From: Lachnospiraceae bacterium
GTDB taxonomy: Bacteria; Bacillota; Clostridia; Lachnospirales; Lachnospiraceae
Assembly (NCBI GenBank): GCA_022792295.1
Contig: JAAWAR010000068.1
Location: 1 to 35,401 of the forward strand
Length of the DNA stretch: 35,401 nucleotides
Direction: 5' to 3'
This document shows positions 17,623 through 25,288 of this stretch, one piece after another (position 1 is the stretch's first letter; each line of letters begins with the position of its first letter). The notes beneath the pieces were generated by a model that saw only the letters and a program-made list of their open reading frames with translations, was not told the DNA's origin and did not search any database. A program made the position numbers and the translations under genes.

Positions 17623-18762
17623 ATGGGACAGGATACACTGCAAATAAAGGCCCTGCAAATCGGCAGGCTGTCTACAAAATGCCCGATTATTCAGGGCGGC
17701 ATGGGTGTAGGGATCAGTCTTTCCTCCCTGGCCGGGGCCGTGGCGAAGGCAGGAGGAATCGGCATTATCTCCACGGCGCAGATCGGTTTCAGGCGTCCGG
17801 ATTTTTTAAAGAATCCGTTGGAGGCGAATCTGCAAACGATCCATGAAGAACTAAAAAAAGCCAGGAAAATCGCACCGAATGGAATCATCGGCTTTAATAT
17901 CATGGTGGCGACAAAAGAATACGCCAGATATGTAAAGGAAGCGGTCCGCGCCGGGGCCGATGTGATCATCTCGGGCGCCGGACTTCCCATAGATATGCCG
18001 AAATTCGTGGCCGAGGCAGAAGGCCAAAAGGATGAGGTAGAAGGCCGCCGCACCATGCTGGCGCCGATCGTTTCTTCGATCAAATCAGCGCTTGTCATCT
18101 GCCGGATGTGGGACAGGAAGTATAAGACGGCTCCGGATTTTGTGGTGGTGGAAGGCCCGCGGGCCGGCGGACATCTGGGATTTTCGAGAGAGGAGCTTTC
18201 CTCCTACGGCGTGGATACCGCGGATGTGGCCCATACGTATGAAAGAGACAGCTACGACGAGGAGATTCGCGGAATCATTCGAGTGATCAAGGAGTTTGCC
18301 GGAAAATATAAAAAGGAGATTCCGGTGGTCACGGCCGGCGGTGTGTTTGACCATCAGGATTTGCTGCATGAATTAGAGCTTGGCGCAGATGGCGTGCAGG
18401 TGGCGACGCGTTTCGTGACGACGGAGGAGTGTGACGCGCCTATGGCGTACAAAAAGGCATATTTGGACGCGTCTCAGGAGGATATTGTAATCGTAAAGAG
18501 CCCGGTTGGGATGCCGGGCAGAGCCATCAGGAATGAATTTTTGGCCCGCGTGGCGAAGGGCAGGATTCCGGTTGAACGTTGCTTTAACTGCCTGGCACAT
18601 TGTAATCCGGCAGAGACGCCGTACTGTATCACAAAGGCGCTCATCAACGCCGCGGAGGGAAAGATTAAGGAGGCTCTTTTGTTCTGCGGGAGCAACGCAT
18701 ACCGCTGCAAAAAGATCGAGACGGTCCCCGAGGTGATGCGGGAGTTGTGTGAAGGGAGATAG
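17623..18762 (+). CDS. NPD-family FMN flavoprotein (nitronate monooxygenase/FabK-like, 379 aa)
   Basis: A second FMN TIM-barrel enzyme in the operon, related to but distinct from FabK. It opens with CPIIQGGMGVGISLSSLAG, has GFNIMVATKEYA, IISGAGLPID, EGPRAGGHLGF with the conserved His, and the phosphate site VTAGGVFDHQDL followed by GADGVQVATRF. A C-terminal extension absent from FabK carries five to six Cys residues (CFNCLAHCNPAETPYC, then CGSNAYRC), suggesting a metal or disulfide site. AGGAGG precedes ATG 17623. It follows accDA by 30 bases and is the last gene before the operon terminator, so a role in fatty-acid metabolism is plausible but not shown. Confidence 0.85.
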   Translation: MGQDTLQIKALQIGRLSTKCPIIQGGMGVGISLSSLAGAVAKAGGIGIISTAQIGFRRPDFLKNPLEANLQTIHEELKKARKIAPNGIIGFNIMVATKEYARYVKEAVRAGADVIISGAGLPIDMPKFVAEAEGQKDEVEGRRTMLAPIVSSIKSALVICRMWDRKYKTAPDFVVVEGPRAGGHLGFSREELSSYGVDTADVAHTYERDSYDEEIRGIIRVIKEFAGKYKKEIPVVTAGGVFDHQDLLHELELGADGVQVATRFVTTEECDAPMAYKKAYLDASQEDIVIVKSPVGMPGRAIRNEFLARVAKGRIPVERCFNCLAHCNPAETPYCITKALINAAEGKIKEALLFCGSNAYRCKKIETVPEVMRELCEGR

Positions 18763-18787
18763 GCGGGATATAAAAGCATATATAAAT

Positions 18788-18832
18788 CCTTCTTTCCTGT
18801 CATAGAAACTGGCAGGGAAGGGGGATTTTTTA
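18788..18832 (+). terminator. Terminator of the fatty-acid operon
   Basis: A 14-base stem, 18788-18801 with 18811-18824, pairs fully if G-U pairs are allowed. It closes a nine-base loop and is followed by a run of six T residues. It ends the fabH-to-NPD transcription unit. A similar hairpin sequence recurs at 19170-19199 before spmA. Confidence 0.75.
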
Positions 18833-19204
18833 TGTTTTATGCCGTTGGAATCGCCCTTGCTGTGGCTTTTTTCCAGCAAAATGCAGATCACTGGAATAAA
18901 AAGGCCCGCACTGTACGCAGCCGCTCCCGTTTTAAATAACTGGACAGCTCCAAAGTCGGATAAGGAGAGAACAATGCCTGACAGACCGCCGATTACAGGG
19001 AAGGTTTGGGTCAGAAAAAAGAAGTTTCTCCCAAAGACGGCCGTAATGGGCATTGCGGTTCCGATTCCTCCAAACTATGGTCAGCGGCTGCATAGCCGTG
19101 TGCCTCAAAGGCCCATGGAAATTGGAGCAGAGCAGATTAAACGAAACGGGACAGACATGATCGCCCCGCCTCTGTCATAGAATTTGACAGGAAGGGGGAG
19201 CCTT
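18833..19204. other. Gap before spmA; possible transporter remnant on the minus strand
   Basis: This 372-base stretch has no convincing intact gene. On the minus strand, about 19053 down to 18850 reads as a hydrophobic peptide of about 65 residues. It contains a segment like DFGAVQLFKTGAAAYSAGLF, which resembles an MFS loop followed by a helix. The frame then runs antisense through the NPD gene, and upstream of 19053 the similarity is lost. It may be a decayed transporter piece; the assignment is weak. The stretch is bounded by related hairpins, CCTGTCATAGAAACTGGCAG at 18796 and CTGTCATAGAATTTGACAG at 19172. Confidence 0.3.
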
Positions 19205-19825
19205 ATGCTGAATTATCTGTGGGCCGGCATGATAGCGGCCGGGATTTTCTGGGCGGCTGTGCATGGCAATATGGCAGCAATTACAAATGGGGTATTGGAT
19301 TCGGTGAAGGAAGCGGTTGCGCTCTGTGTTACGATGTTGGGGATCATGTCGTTTTGGTGCGGGATCTTGAAAGTAGGCGAGGAGGCAGGGTTAATCGAGG
19401 AGCTTACAAAAAAAATGAAACCGGTGATCCGATTTTTATTCCCGGGCCTTCCCACAGAGCATCCGGCGGCCTCTCATATTGCCACAAATATGATCGCGAA
19501 TATTTTGGGGCTCGGCTGGGCGGCGACGCCTGCGGGGCTTAGGGCAATGGAGGAGCTTTCGAAATTTGAGGAGGAACGGAGAAAAGCAGGGACAGGCCAA
19601 AGGACCGTTCCAAAAGGGACGGCGAGCAATGAGATGTGCACGTTTTTAATCATCAATATCTCGTCGCTGCAGCTAATCCCGATTAACATGATCGCCTATC
19701 GGAGCCAGTATGGAAGTGTGAACCCGGTGTCTATTGTGGGGCCGGCTCTGGCAGCGACAGCGGTGAGTACGGCGGTGGCCGTGGTATATTGTAAGCTGCA
19801 GGGAAGGAGACGGAACATGTTTTAA
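19205..19825 (+). CDS. spmA: Spore maturation protein A-like, nucleoside-recognition (Gate) domain (206 aa)
   Basis: An integral membrane protein of the SpmA type; with SpmB it is needed for spore-core dehydration in Bacillus and Clostridium. The N-terminal helix (LWAGMIAAGIFWAAVHGN), the central GIMSFWCGILKVGEEAGLIE and FPGLPTEHPAASHIATNMIANILGLGWAATPAGL are typical of the family. At least four membrane segments are visible, and the length of about 200 aa is normal. The ATG at 19205 is preceded by GGAAGGGGGAG; the frame is open from 19184. SpmB normally follows at once, but no SpmB frame is seen downstream, so this copy is orphaned or its partner is elsewhere. Confidence 0.85.
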   Translation: MLNYLWAGMIAAGIFWAAVHGNMAAITNGVLDSVKEAVALCVTMLGIMSFWCGILKVGEEAGLIEELTKKMKPVIRFLFPGLPTEHPAASHIATNMIANILGLGWAATPAGLRAMEELSKFEEERRKAGTGQRTVPKGTASNEMCTFLIINISSLQLIPINMIAYRSQYGSVNPVSIVGPALAATAVSTAVAVVYCKLQGRRRNMF

Positions 19826-19869
19826 ATAAAGACAGCAGGAAAGGAAAAAGCATTGGGTGAAAGTTGAAG

Positions 19870-20024
19870 GCGGGTGCTGCTGGAAAGGAATCGTAAAAAA
19901 TTGAAGGCCGCACTAAATGATAAGCTGGAAAAATCGTGAGGGTGGAACAGCTTATATAGGGATTGAAGATAATGGGCATGCCATTAAAAATTTAGATATG
20001 GATTCTGCACCGTTAAAAATATAA
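19870..20024 (+). pseudogene. Remnant of an AlbA_2 (schlafen-type) DNA-binding domain gene
   Basis: Two adjoining frames together resemble the start of AlbA_2 proteins. The first reads KLKAALNDKLEKS then stop (ending near 19957). The second, from ATG 19917 to 20024, reads REGGTAYIGIEDNGHAI, matching the family core pattern of GGT-hydrophobic-IG-(V/I)-(D/E)-DNG. The expected residues between the two pieces are missing and the rest of the protein is absent, so this is a frameshifted, truncated fossil. The similarity is recognised by eye only. Confidence 0.45.
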
Positions 20025-20109
20025 TACCAGGGACGCGGCCCTGAACGGAATTAAGTAATTTGCAGACAGCCCTGAATTCCATAAGCCTGCAAAGCGCAGG
20101 AAAAAAGAT

Positions 20110-20138
20110 TTGACGTTTCCGCGGAAGTTCGTTATAAT
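20110..20138 (+). promoter_or_regulatory. Sigma-A promoter of the ABC importer operon
   Basis: TTGACG (20110-20115), a 17-base spacer and a perfect TATAAT (20133-20138) form a strong promoter. The predicted start near 20145 gives a leader of about 170 bases before the substrate-binding protein gene, which contains the folded RNA and terminator described next. Confidence 0.88.
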
Positions 20139-20144
20139 AAAATT

Positions 20145-20294
20145 CATAGCGGGCAAAAGTCCGGCAGGCATTCTGAAGAATGGGGCGGCCGCAAAAGACG
20201 GCCGCGGATAGGAAGCTAAAAATTAAAAACCGGAACAGAGAGATACCAGGAAGGTACAAACGCGCAGCAGCGCTCTGCTTTCTGGTACTTTTTT
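20145..20294 (+). ncRNA. Structured 5' leader with terminator: candidate riboswitch or attenuator
   Basis: A multi-branch fold is visible. An outer helix TCCGG (20160-20164) with CCGGA (20230-20234) encloses two hairpins, CATTC-tgaa-GAATG (20169-20182) and GCGGCCG/CGGCCGC (20185-20205, seven-base loop). They are followed by an A-rich joining segment containing GGATAGGAAGC. Downstream, TACCAGGAAG (20244-20253) pairs with CTTTCTGGTA (20278-20287), then TTTTTT, a terminator ending just before the gene. CAGAG (20236-20240) could pair with CTCTG (20273-20277). This is the layout of a regulated leader. I could not match it to a known class. Confidence 0.55.
20244..20294 (+). terminator. Leader terminator before the substrate-binding protein gene
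   Basis: A ten-base stem with one G-U pair carries an inner GCGC-agca-GCGC hairpin at the apex and ends in a T-tract (20289-20294). It lies between a strong promoter and the start codon of the first gene, so it is best read as a conditional terminator rather than the end of an upstream unit. Confidence 0.7.
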
Positions 20295-20315
20295 ATGCAT
20301 GGGAGAAAAAATAGA

Positions 20316-21959
20316 ATGAGAAAAAGGGCGGAAAAACGGAAACGATGGACAGCATTTATGCTGGCGGCAGCGTTTGCACTGGGGCTTTCGGGATGCAGAG
20401 CTTCCGGGGAGGCGGGCTCTGCCGCTGATGCAAAGGGGCAGGCAAGCCAAAGTCAATCAAGGGATTCGGTCGTCGTCGTGATGGGCCCGTCTTCGGAGCC
20501 GGAGGCAGGGTTTGACCCGGTGTATGGCTGGGGAGCGGGGGAGCATGTACATGAGCCGCTGATTCAGAGCACGCTGACCGTAACGACGGCGGATTTAAAA
20601 ATCGGCTATGATCTGGCTGTGGAGATGGAGACGAGCGGTGACGGACTCATCTGGACGGTAAAGCTGCGCGACGATGTGAAATTCAGCGACGGGGAGCCGC
20701 TTACAGCCAAGGATGTGGCATTTACCTATAATATGCTGCGGGACAGCAGCTCGGTCAATGATTTTACAATGCTCAAGGAAGCGAGAGCAGTCGATGAGAC
20801 GACGGTGGAATTTGAGCTAAAGCGCCCCTATTCCATTTGGCCCTATACCATGGCGATTACAGGGATTATCCCGGAGCACGCATACGGACCTGATTACGGA
20901 AGCCATCCGATCGGCTCGGGACGATACCTTCTGAGGCAGTGGGATAAAGGGCAGCAGGTAATCCTCGAGTCCAATCCGGATTATTACGGCGAAGCGCCGA
21001 AGATGAAGAAGGTAACGATTCTGTTTATGGATGAGGATGCGGCGTATGCGGCGGCGCTTTCGGGGCAGGTGGATCTTGTCTATACCTCTGCAGCCTTTTC
21101 GGAGCAGACAGTATCCGGCTTTTCGCTGTTTTCCTGCGAGACGGTGGATAACCGCGGCTTTAACCTTCCGGCGGCGCCCGCGGGGGAGACAGACGAAAAC
21201 GGCGTGAGGCTTGGAAACGATTTTACCGCGGATGAAACCGTGCGCCGTGCGATTAATCTGGCGATTGACCGGGAAGAAATGATCGGACATGTGCTGAATG
21301 GCCATGGAACGGCGGCCTACAGCGTCTGCGATAAAATGCCGTGGTACAATCCGGCGGCTGAATTATCTTGTGATCCAGGGCAGGCCGCGGCACTGTTAGA
21401 GCAGGCAGGCTGGCTGGCGGGAGCGGATGGGATCCGGGAAAAGAACGGCGTCAGGGCTGCGTTTCGGCTTCTCTATCCGGCCGGGGATTCGGTGCGTCAG
21501 GCGCTTTGTGAGGATACGGCAAATCAGCTTGCCGGCGTGGGGATTGATGTGACGGTCGAGGGCGTCGGCTGGGATACCGCCTATGACCAGGCGCAGTCTA
21601 CGCCTCTCATGTGGGGCTGGGGGGCGCATACGCCCATGGAGCTTTATAATATTTACCATACGAAGCCGGGCGGAAAATACGCAGAATATTCGCCGTATGC
21701 GAATGCCGGAGTGGATGCCTGGATGGATGCCGCCCTGTCGAGTGGCAGTCTGGAGGAGTCCTATGAGCTCTGGAGGAAAGCCCAGTGGGACGGTAAGACG
21801 GGAATCACACAGGCAGGGGAAATCCCTTGGATATGGCTTGTCAACATCGACCATCTTTACTGGGTGAAGGATGGACTTAAGGTAGCGAAACAGAAACTGC
21901 ATCCGCACGGGCATGGCTGGACAATCGTCAACAATGTGGATCAGTGGACATGGGAGTAA
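20316..21959 (+). CDS. ABC transporter substrate-binding lipoprotein, nickel/peptide family 5 (547 aa)
   Basis: A solute-binding protein of SBP family 5 (DppA/OppA/NikA). A basic N-terminus, hydrophobic helix and lipobox LSGC (Cys27) anchor it outside the membrane. Family signatures include VKLRDDVKFSDGEPLTAKDV at about residues 116-135 and GSGRYLLRQWDKGQQVILE. Near the C-terminus is a histidine cluster, LHPHGHGWTIVNN, which could hold a metal. ATG 20316 is preferred: GGGAGA lies nine bases before it, whereas the upstream ATG at 20295 is only just past the terminator T-tract and has no ribosome site. The presence of a LarE-domain gene convergent to this operon favours nickel, free or chelated, over peptides, but this is inference. 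Confidence 0.88.
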   Translation: MRKRAEKRKRWTAFMLAAAFALGLSGCRASGEAGSAADAKGQASQSQSRDSVVVVMGPSSEPEAGFDPVYGWGAGEHVHEPLIQSTLTVTTADLKIGYDLAVEMETSGDGLIWTVKLRDDVKFSDGEPLTAKDVAFTYNMLRDSSSVNDFTMLKEARAVDETTVEFELKRPYSIWPYTMAITGIIPEHAYGPDYGSHPIGSGRYLLRQWDKGQQVILESNPDYYGEAPKMKKVTILFMDEDAAYAAALSGQVDLVYTSAAFSEQTVSGFSLFSCETVDNRGFNLPAAPAGETDENGVRLGNDFTADETVRRAINLAIDREEMIGHVLNGHGTAAYSVCDKMPWYNPAAELSCDPGQAAALLEQAGWLAGADGIREKNGVRAAFRLLYPAGDSVRQALCEDTANQLAGVGIDVTVEGVGWDTAYDQAQSTPLMWGWGAHTPMELYNIYHTKPGGKYAEYSPYANAGVDAWMDAALSSGSLEESYELWRKAQWDGKTGITQAGEIPWIWLVNIDHLYWVKDGLKVAKQKLHPHGHGWTIVNNVDQWTWE

Positions 21960-21963
21960 AAGG

Positions 21964-22977
21964 ATGGAAAAATTCAAACAAAACCGTATCTGCCGCGGCG
22001 GTGTCTGGGTTGGCAGGCAGGTATTGCGCGCGGCGGCCCTTATCGTGCTGGTGAGCATGCTGGCTTTTTTCCTTGTCTCTGTCTCCCCGATCGATCCTCT
22101 CCAGACGAACGTAGGACAGGCGGCTCTTGGGTCCATGAGCCGTGAGCAGATTGAAAGGCTTGAAGCCTATTGGGGGATGGATATACCGCCTGTAGAGCGC
22201 TATCTGTCCTGGGGATTTGATTTTCTTAGTGGAGACATGGGAATTTCGCTCCTATACCGCCGGCCCGTGGCAGAGGCTCTTGCGGAACGGCTTGGAAATT
22301 CCATCTGGCTTTTGCTTTTCGCATGGGTATTTTCAGGGATTTTGGGTCTCTCTCTGGGAATTTTGGCGGGGCGAAAGCGCGGCGGCTTCATCGACCGGCT
22401 TGTGACAGGGCTTTCCCTGCTCATCGCCAGCACGCCCTCCTTTTGGGTTGCCATGGTATTGCTGCTTACGTTCGCCGTACAGCTAAAATGGTTTCCGATC
22501 GGCTTTGGCGTTCCGATCGGCATGGCGTCGCAGGCGGTGTCTCTCCCGGACCGGCTGTATCATGCCGCGCTTCCGGCGGCGGCATTAAGTATTACGGGCA
22601 TTTCATCAATCGCGCTTCATACGCGGGAAAAAATGATAGAGGTTATGGAGAGCGAATATGTCCTGTTTGCCAGAGCGCGTGGCGAGTCCGAGACGCAGAT
22701 AATCCTGCGCCACGGACTCCGCAACATCCTGCTTCCGGCGGTTACGCTGCAGTTTGCTTCCGTCAGTGAGATCATTGGCGGCTCAGTGCTCGTGGAGCAG
22801 GTATTTTCCTATCCGGGCCTGGGGCAGGCGGCCGTGACGGCGGGCTTGGGCGGTGACGTGCCGCTGCTTTTAGGCATCACAGTGCTTACTGCAGCCGTTG
22901 TTTTCTCCGGAAATCTGGCGGCCAACCTCCTGTATCACGTCATTGATCCCAGGATTCGAAGGGGGGCATCCGGATGA
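21964..22977 (+). CDS. ABC transporter permease, DppB/NikB type (337 aa)
   Basis: The first membrane subunit of the importer. It has a cytoplasmic basic N-terminus, a first membrane helix (AALIVLVSMLAFFLVSVSP), then the family segment PIDPLQTNVGQAALGSMSRE. Further helices follow, and the cytoplasmic EAA loop for ATPase contact lies in EYVLFARARGESETQIILRH. Length is typical. ATG 21964 follows the preceding stop by four bases, with GGGAG inside the end of the upstream gene. The next gene overlaps by four bases. Confidence 0.92.
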   Translation: MEKFKQNRICRGGVWVGRQVLRAAALIVLVSMLAFFLVSVSPIDPLQTNVGQAALGSMSREQIERLEAYWGMDIPPVERYLSWGFDFLSGDMGISLLYRRPVAEALAERLGNSIWLLLFAWVFSGILGLSLGILAGRKRGGFIDRLVTGLSLLIASTPSFWVAMVLLLTFAVQLKWFPIGFGVPIGMASQAVSLPDRLYHAALPAAALSITGISSIALHTREKMIEVMESEYVLFARARGESETQIILRHGLRNILLPAVTLQFASVSEIIGGSVLVEQVFSYPGLGQAAVTAGLGGDVPLLLGITVLTAAVVFSGNLAANLLYHVIDPRIRRGASG

Positions 22978-23810
22978 GAGAAACCCAAAAAAGGGGTGGA
23001 AGGCGCCTGGCTATGCTTCTGCTTTTAGCCTTTACGGTTGTTTTTCTGGGAGCGGTCGTATGGCTTGGAGACGCCTGGCAGGGGACGGCGCTTGCGACGG
23101 ATTTTACGAGGAAGAATCTTTCGCCCTGCCTAACGTATCCGTTTGGGACCGACTGGATGGGACGGGACATGTTTGCACGGACCGTGGCCGGCCTTTCCAT
23201 GAGCATCCGCATCGGGCTCCTTACAGCCTGCATCAGCGCGGGGATTGCCTTCTTGATGGGGCTTATGGCGGCAGTCATGGGACGGTTTGCGGATGGGATG
23301 ATCGGCATACTGATCGATCTTGTCCTAGGGATTCCTCATATGCTGCTGCTGATTTTAATTTCCTTTGCGTGCGGCCGGGGATTTTTCGGTGTCGTGGCCG
23401 GGGTTTCGCTCACGCATTGGGCGTCGCTTGCGAGGCTGCTCCGTGGTGAGGTATTACAGCTTAAGGAGAGCCAGTATATAAAGATCGCCGAACGGCTCGG
23501 CAAGGGCAGGCTTTATGTGGCGTTTTGGCACATGGCGCCGAACCTGCTTGCGCAGTTTGTGACCGGCCTGGTTCTTTTATTTCCGCATGCGATCCTTCAT
23601 GAGGCCAGCATTACCTTTTTGGGCTTCGGTCTCTCACCGGAGCAGCCGGCGGTCGGCAATATTCTTTCCGAGAGTATGCAGTATCTTGTAACCGGAAAGT
23701 GGTGGCTGGCGCTGTTTCCGGGGCTTTTGCTGGTTTTGGTCGTGCTTTTGTTCCATTACATCGGCCAGGCAGCCTGCCGCCTGATTGATCCGGGCAGCAC
23801 ACACGAATAG
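22974..23810 (+). CDS. ABC transporter permease, DppC/NikC type (278 aa)
   Basis: The second membrane subunit. LTYPFGTDWMGRDMFARTV is the conserved periplasmic motif of the DppC group, and the EAA-like loop is LKESQYIKIAERLGKGR. The C-terminus has FLGFGLSPEQPAVGNIL, also conserved in the family. About six helices are visible. The start ATGA overlaps the stop of the previous permease, so translation is coupled. Confidence 0.92.
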   Translation: MRETQKRGGRRLAMLLLLAFTVVFLGAVVWLGDAWQGTALATDFTRKNLSPCLTYPFGTDWMGRDMFARTVAGLSMSIRIGLLTACISAGIAFLMGLMAAVMGRFADGMIGILIDLVLGIPHMLLLILISFACGRGFFGVVAGVSLTHWASLARLLRGEVLQLKESQYIKIAERLGKGRLYVAFWHMAPNLLAQFVTGLVLLFPHAILHEASITFLGFGLSPEQPAVGNILSESMQYLVTGKWWLALFPGLLLVLVVLLFHYIGQAACRLIDPGSTHE

Positions 23811-23824
23811 AGGGGGGCGCGGAG

Positions 23825-24664
23825 ATGGAAAAAGAAATATTGGGCATTGAGCACCTTTCTGTTTCCTTCATCCAATACGGAAAGGGGCTTACGAAAAGAT
23901 GGCTTTATGCGGTTGAGGATTTGAGCCTTCTTGTACATGCGGGGGAGATTGTGGCCGTCGTGGGATCGAGCGGCTCGGGAAAAAGCCTTTTAGCCCATGC
24001 GGTTATGGGGCTGCTTCCCTACAACGGACGAATGGAAGGGAAGATTTGGTTTGACGGAGAGCCTCTGACGCAAAAGCGGGCGGCTAAGCTTCGTGGAAGG
24101 GAACTTTTTTTGGTGCCGCAGAATGTATCCTATCTGGATCCGCTGATGCGTGTGGGAGAGCAGGTGATGGGGAAGCGGCCCTCACCGTCTTTGCGGGATA
24201 CATGTCGGAAGGTATTTGCCGGTTATGGCCTGGATGCCCAGGTGGGAGAAAAATATCCGTTTCAGCTCTCCGGAGGCATGATACGGCGGATTTTAATCTC
24301 GACAGCCGTCATGGGGACGCCGAAGCTTGTAATTGCAGACGAACCGACGCCCGGCCTCCATCCAGAGGCCGCCAGACGTGTCATGGGCCATTTTAAGGAG
24401 CTCGCTGCGGCGGGCGCAGGCGTTTTGCTCATTACACATGACCTTGAGCTCGCGCTTATGACGGCGGACCGGGTCGCGGTTTTGTACGGGGGTCGGATGA
24501 TCGAGGAGGCACCTGCATCGGTGTTTACAGACGAAACGAATTTAACGCATGCGTACACGCGGGCGCTGTGCCGTTCGATGCCGAAAAATTGGGATGCGGA
24601 CGGGGAACGGCTCTGTGACACAGGGGACATCCTTTTATACATGCGAAAGGAATATGGGAGATGA
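23825..24664 (+). CDS. ABC transporter ATP-binding protein, DppD/NikD type (279 aa)
   Basis: A complete ATPase: Walker A GSSGSGKS, Q-loop VPQNVSYLDPL, signature LSGGMIRR, Walker B LVIADEPTPGLHPE, and switch His in LLITHDLE. In the Q-loop SYLDP and the preceding LRGRELFLV the sequence is of the oligopeptide/nickel group. The short C-terminus has no Fe-S-like Cys motif. GGGGGGCGCGGAG precedes the ATG, and the stop overlaps the start of the next ATPase gene (ATGA). Confidence 0.93.
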   Translation: MEKEILGIEHLSVSFIQYGKGLTKRWLYAVEDLSLLVHAGEIVAVVGSSGSGKSLLAHAVMGLLPYNGRMEGKIWFDGEPLTQKRAAKLRGRELFLVPQNVSYLDPLMRVGEQVMGKRPSPSLRDTCRKVFAGYGLDAQVGEKYPFQLSGGMIRRILISTAVMGTPKLVIADEPTPGLHPEAARRVMGHFKELAAAGAGVLLITHDLELALMTADRVAVLYGGRMIEEAPASVFTDETNLTHAYTRALCRSMPKNWDADGERLCDTGDILLYMRKEYGR

Positions 24665-25278
24665 GATTAGAGGCAAGGGAGGTTTCCTTTCGATACGGGG
24701 ACGGTAAAAGAAAGGTGCTGGATCGGGTGAGCCTGACAGTGGAGAGCGAGGAACGAATCGGTCTCATAGCACCCAGCGGTTTTGGAAAAACAACGCTTTT
24801 AAAGCTTTTGGCAGGCTACGAAAGGCCGAATTCCGGCGAGGTATTGTTAGACGGCAGGCCGCTTACGGCATATAAGGGATATTGCCCGGTCCAGATGGTG
24901 TGGCAGCATCCGGAGCTTTCCGTAAATCCCAGAAGGCGTTTAAAAACCGTGCTTTTGGAAGCGGATTGGGAAAAAGAGGCAAAGGACCGTGCCCGAATCG
25001 AGAAAGAATTAGGCATTCTTGAAGAATGGAAGGAGCGCTATCCGGCCGAGGTATCCGGCGGAGAGTTACAGCGCTTCTGCATCGCAAGGGCGCTGGGACA
25101 AAGGACAAGAATCTTTCTGGCGGACGAGATCACGACGATGCTCGATCTGGTGACACAGGGGGAGCTCTGGAATTTTCTGCTTGGGGAACTTAAAAGGCGC
25201 AGGATCGGTCTTGTGGCGGTCAGTCACTCGCCGGAGCTTTTAGAAAAGGTATGCAGCCGTATCGTCAGGCTGGACTGA
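24661..25278 (+). CDS. ABC transporter ATP-binding protein, DppF/NikE type, short (205 aa)
   Basis: The partner ATPase, with Walker A APSGFGKTT, the Q-loop region VQMVWQHPELSVNP, signature VSGGELQRFCIARAL, Walker B IFLADEIT and a switch His in VAVSHSPE. At 205 aa it is shorter than most DppF proteins, lacking their C-terminal extension; NikE-like and other compact forms are similar. Heterodimer with the preceding ATPase is expected. The gene ends in TGAGGAGA, giving the ribosome site of the next small gene. Confidence 0.92.
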   Translation: MRLEAREVSFRYGDGKRKVLDRVSLTVESEERIGLIAPSGFGKTTLLKLLAGYERPNSGEVLLDGRPLTAYKGYCPVQMVWQHPELSVNPRRRLKTVLLEADWEKEAKDRARIEKELGILEEWKERYPAEVSGGELQRFCIARALGQRTRIFLADEITTMLDLVTQGELWNFLLGELKRRRIGLVAVSHSPELLEKVCSRIVRLD

Positions 25279-25288
25279 GGAGAAAAAA

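Noticed and set aside
18373-19053. 226-codon minus-strand frame
   Set aside because: Most of it is antisense to the well-supported NPD-family gene. Only the first 65 or so codons look protein-like, so it is recorded only as a possible remnant in the gap.
20145-20294. NiCo or cobalamin riboswitch
   Set aside because: The leader has a few purine-rich bits that recall metal riboswitches, but I could not place the conserved core of either class, and NiCo usually controls efflux rather than import. Left as an unassigned leader RNA.
22898-23449. 183-codon plus-strand frame
   Set aside because: Overlaps both ABC permease genes in another frame; no motif support.
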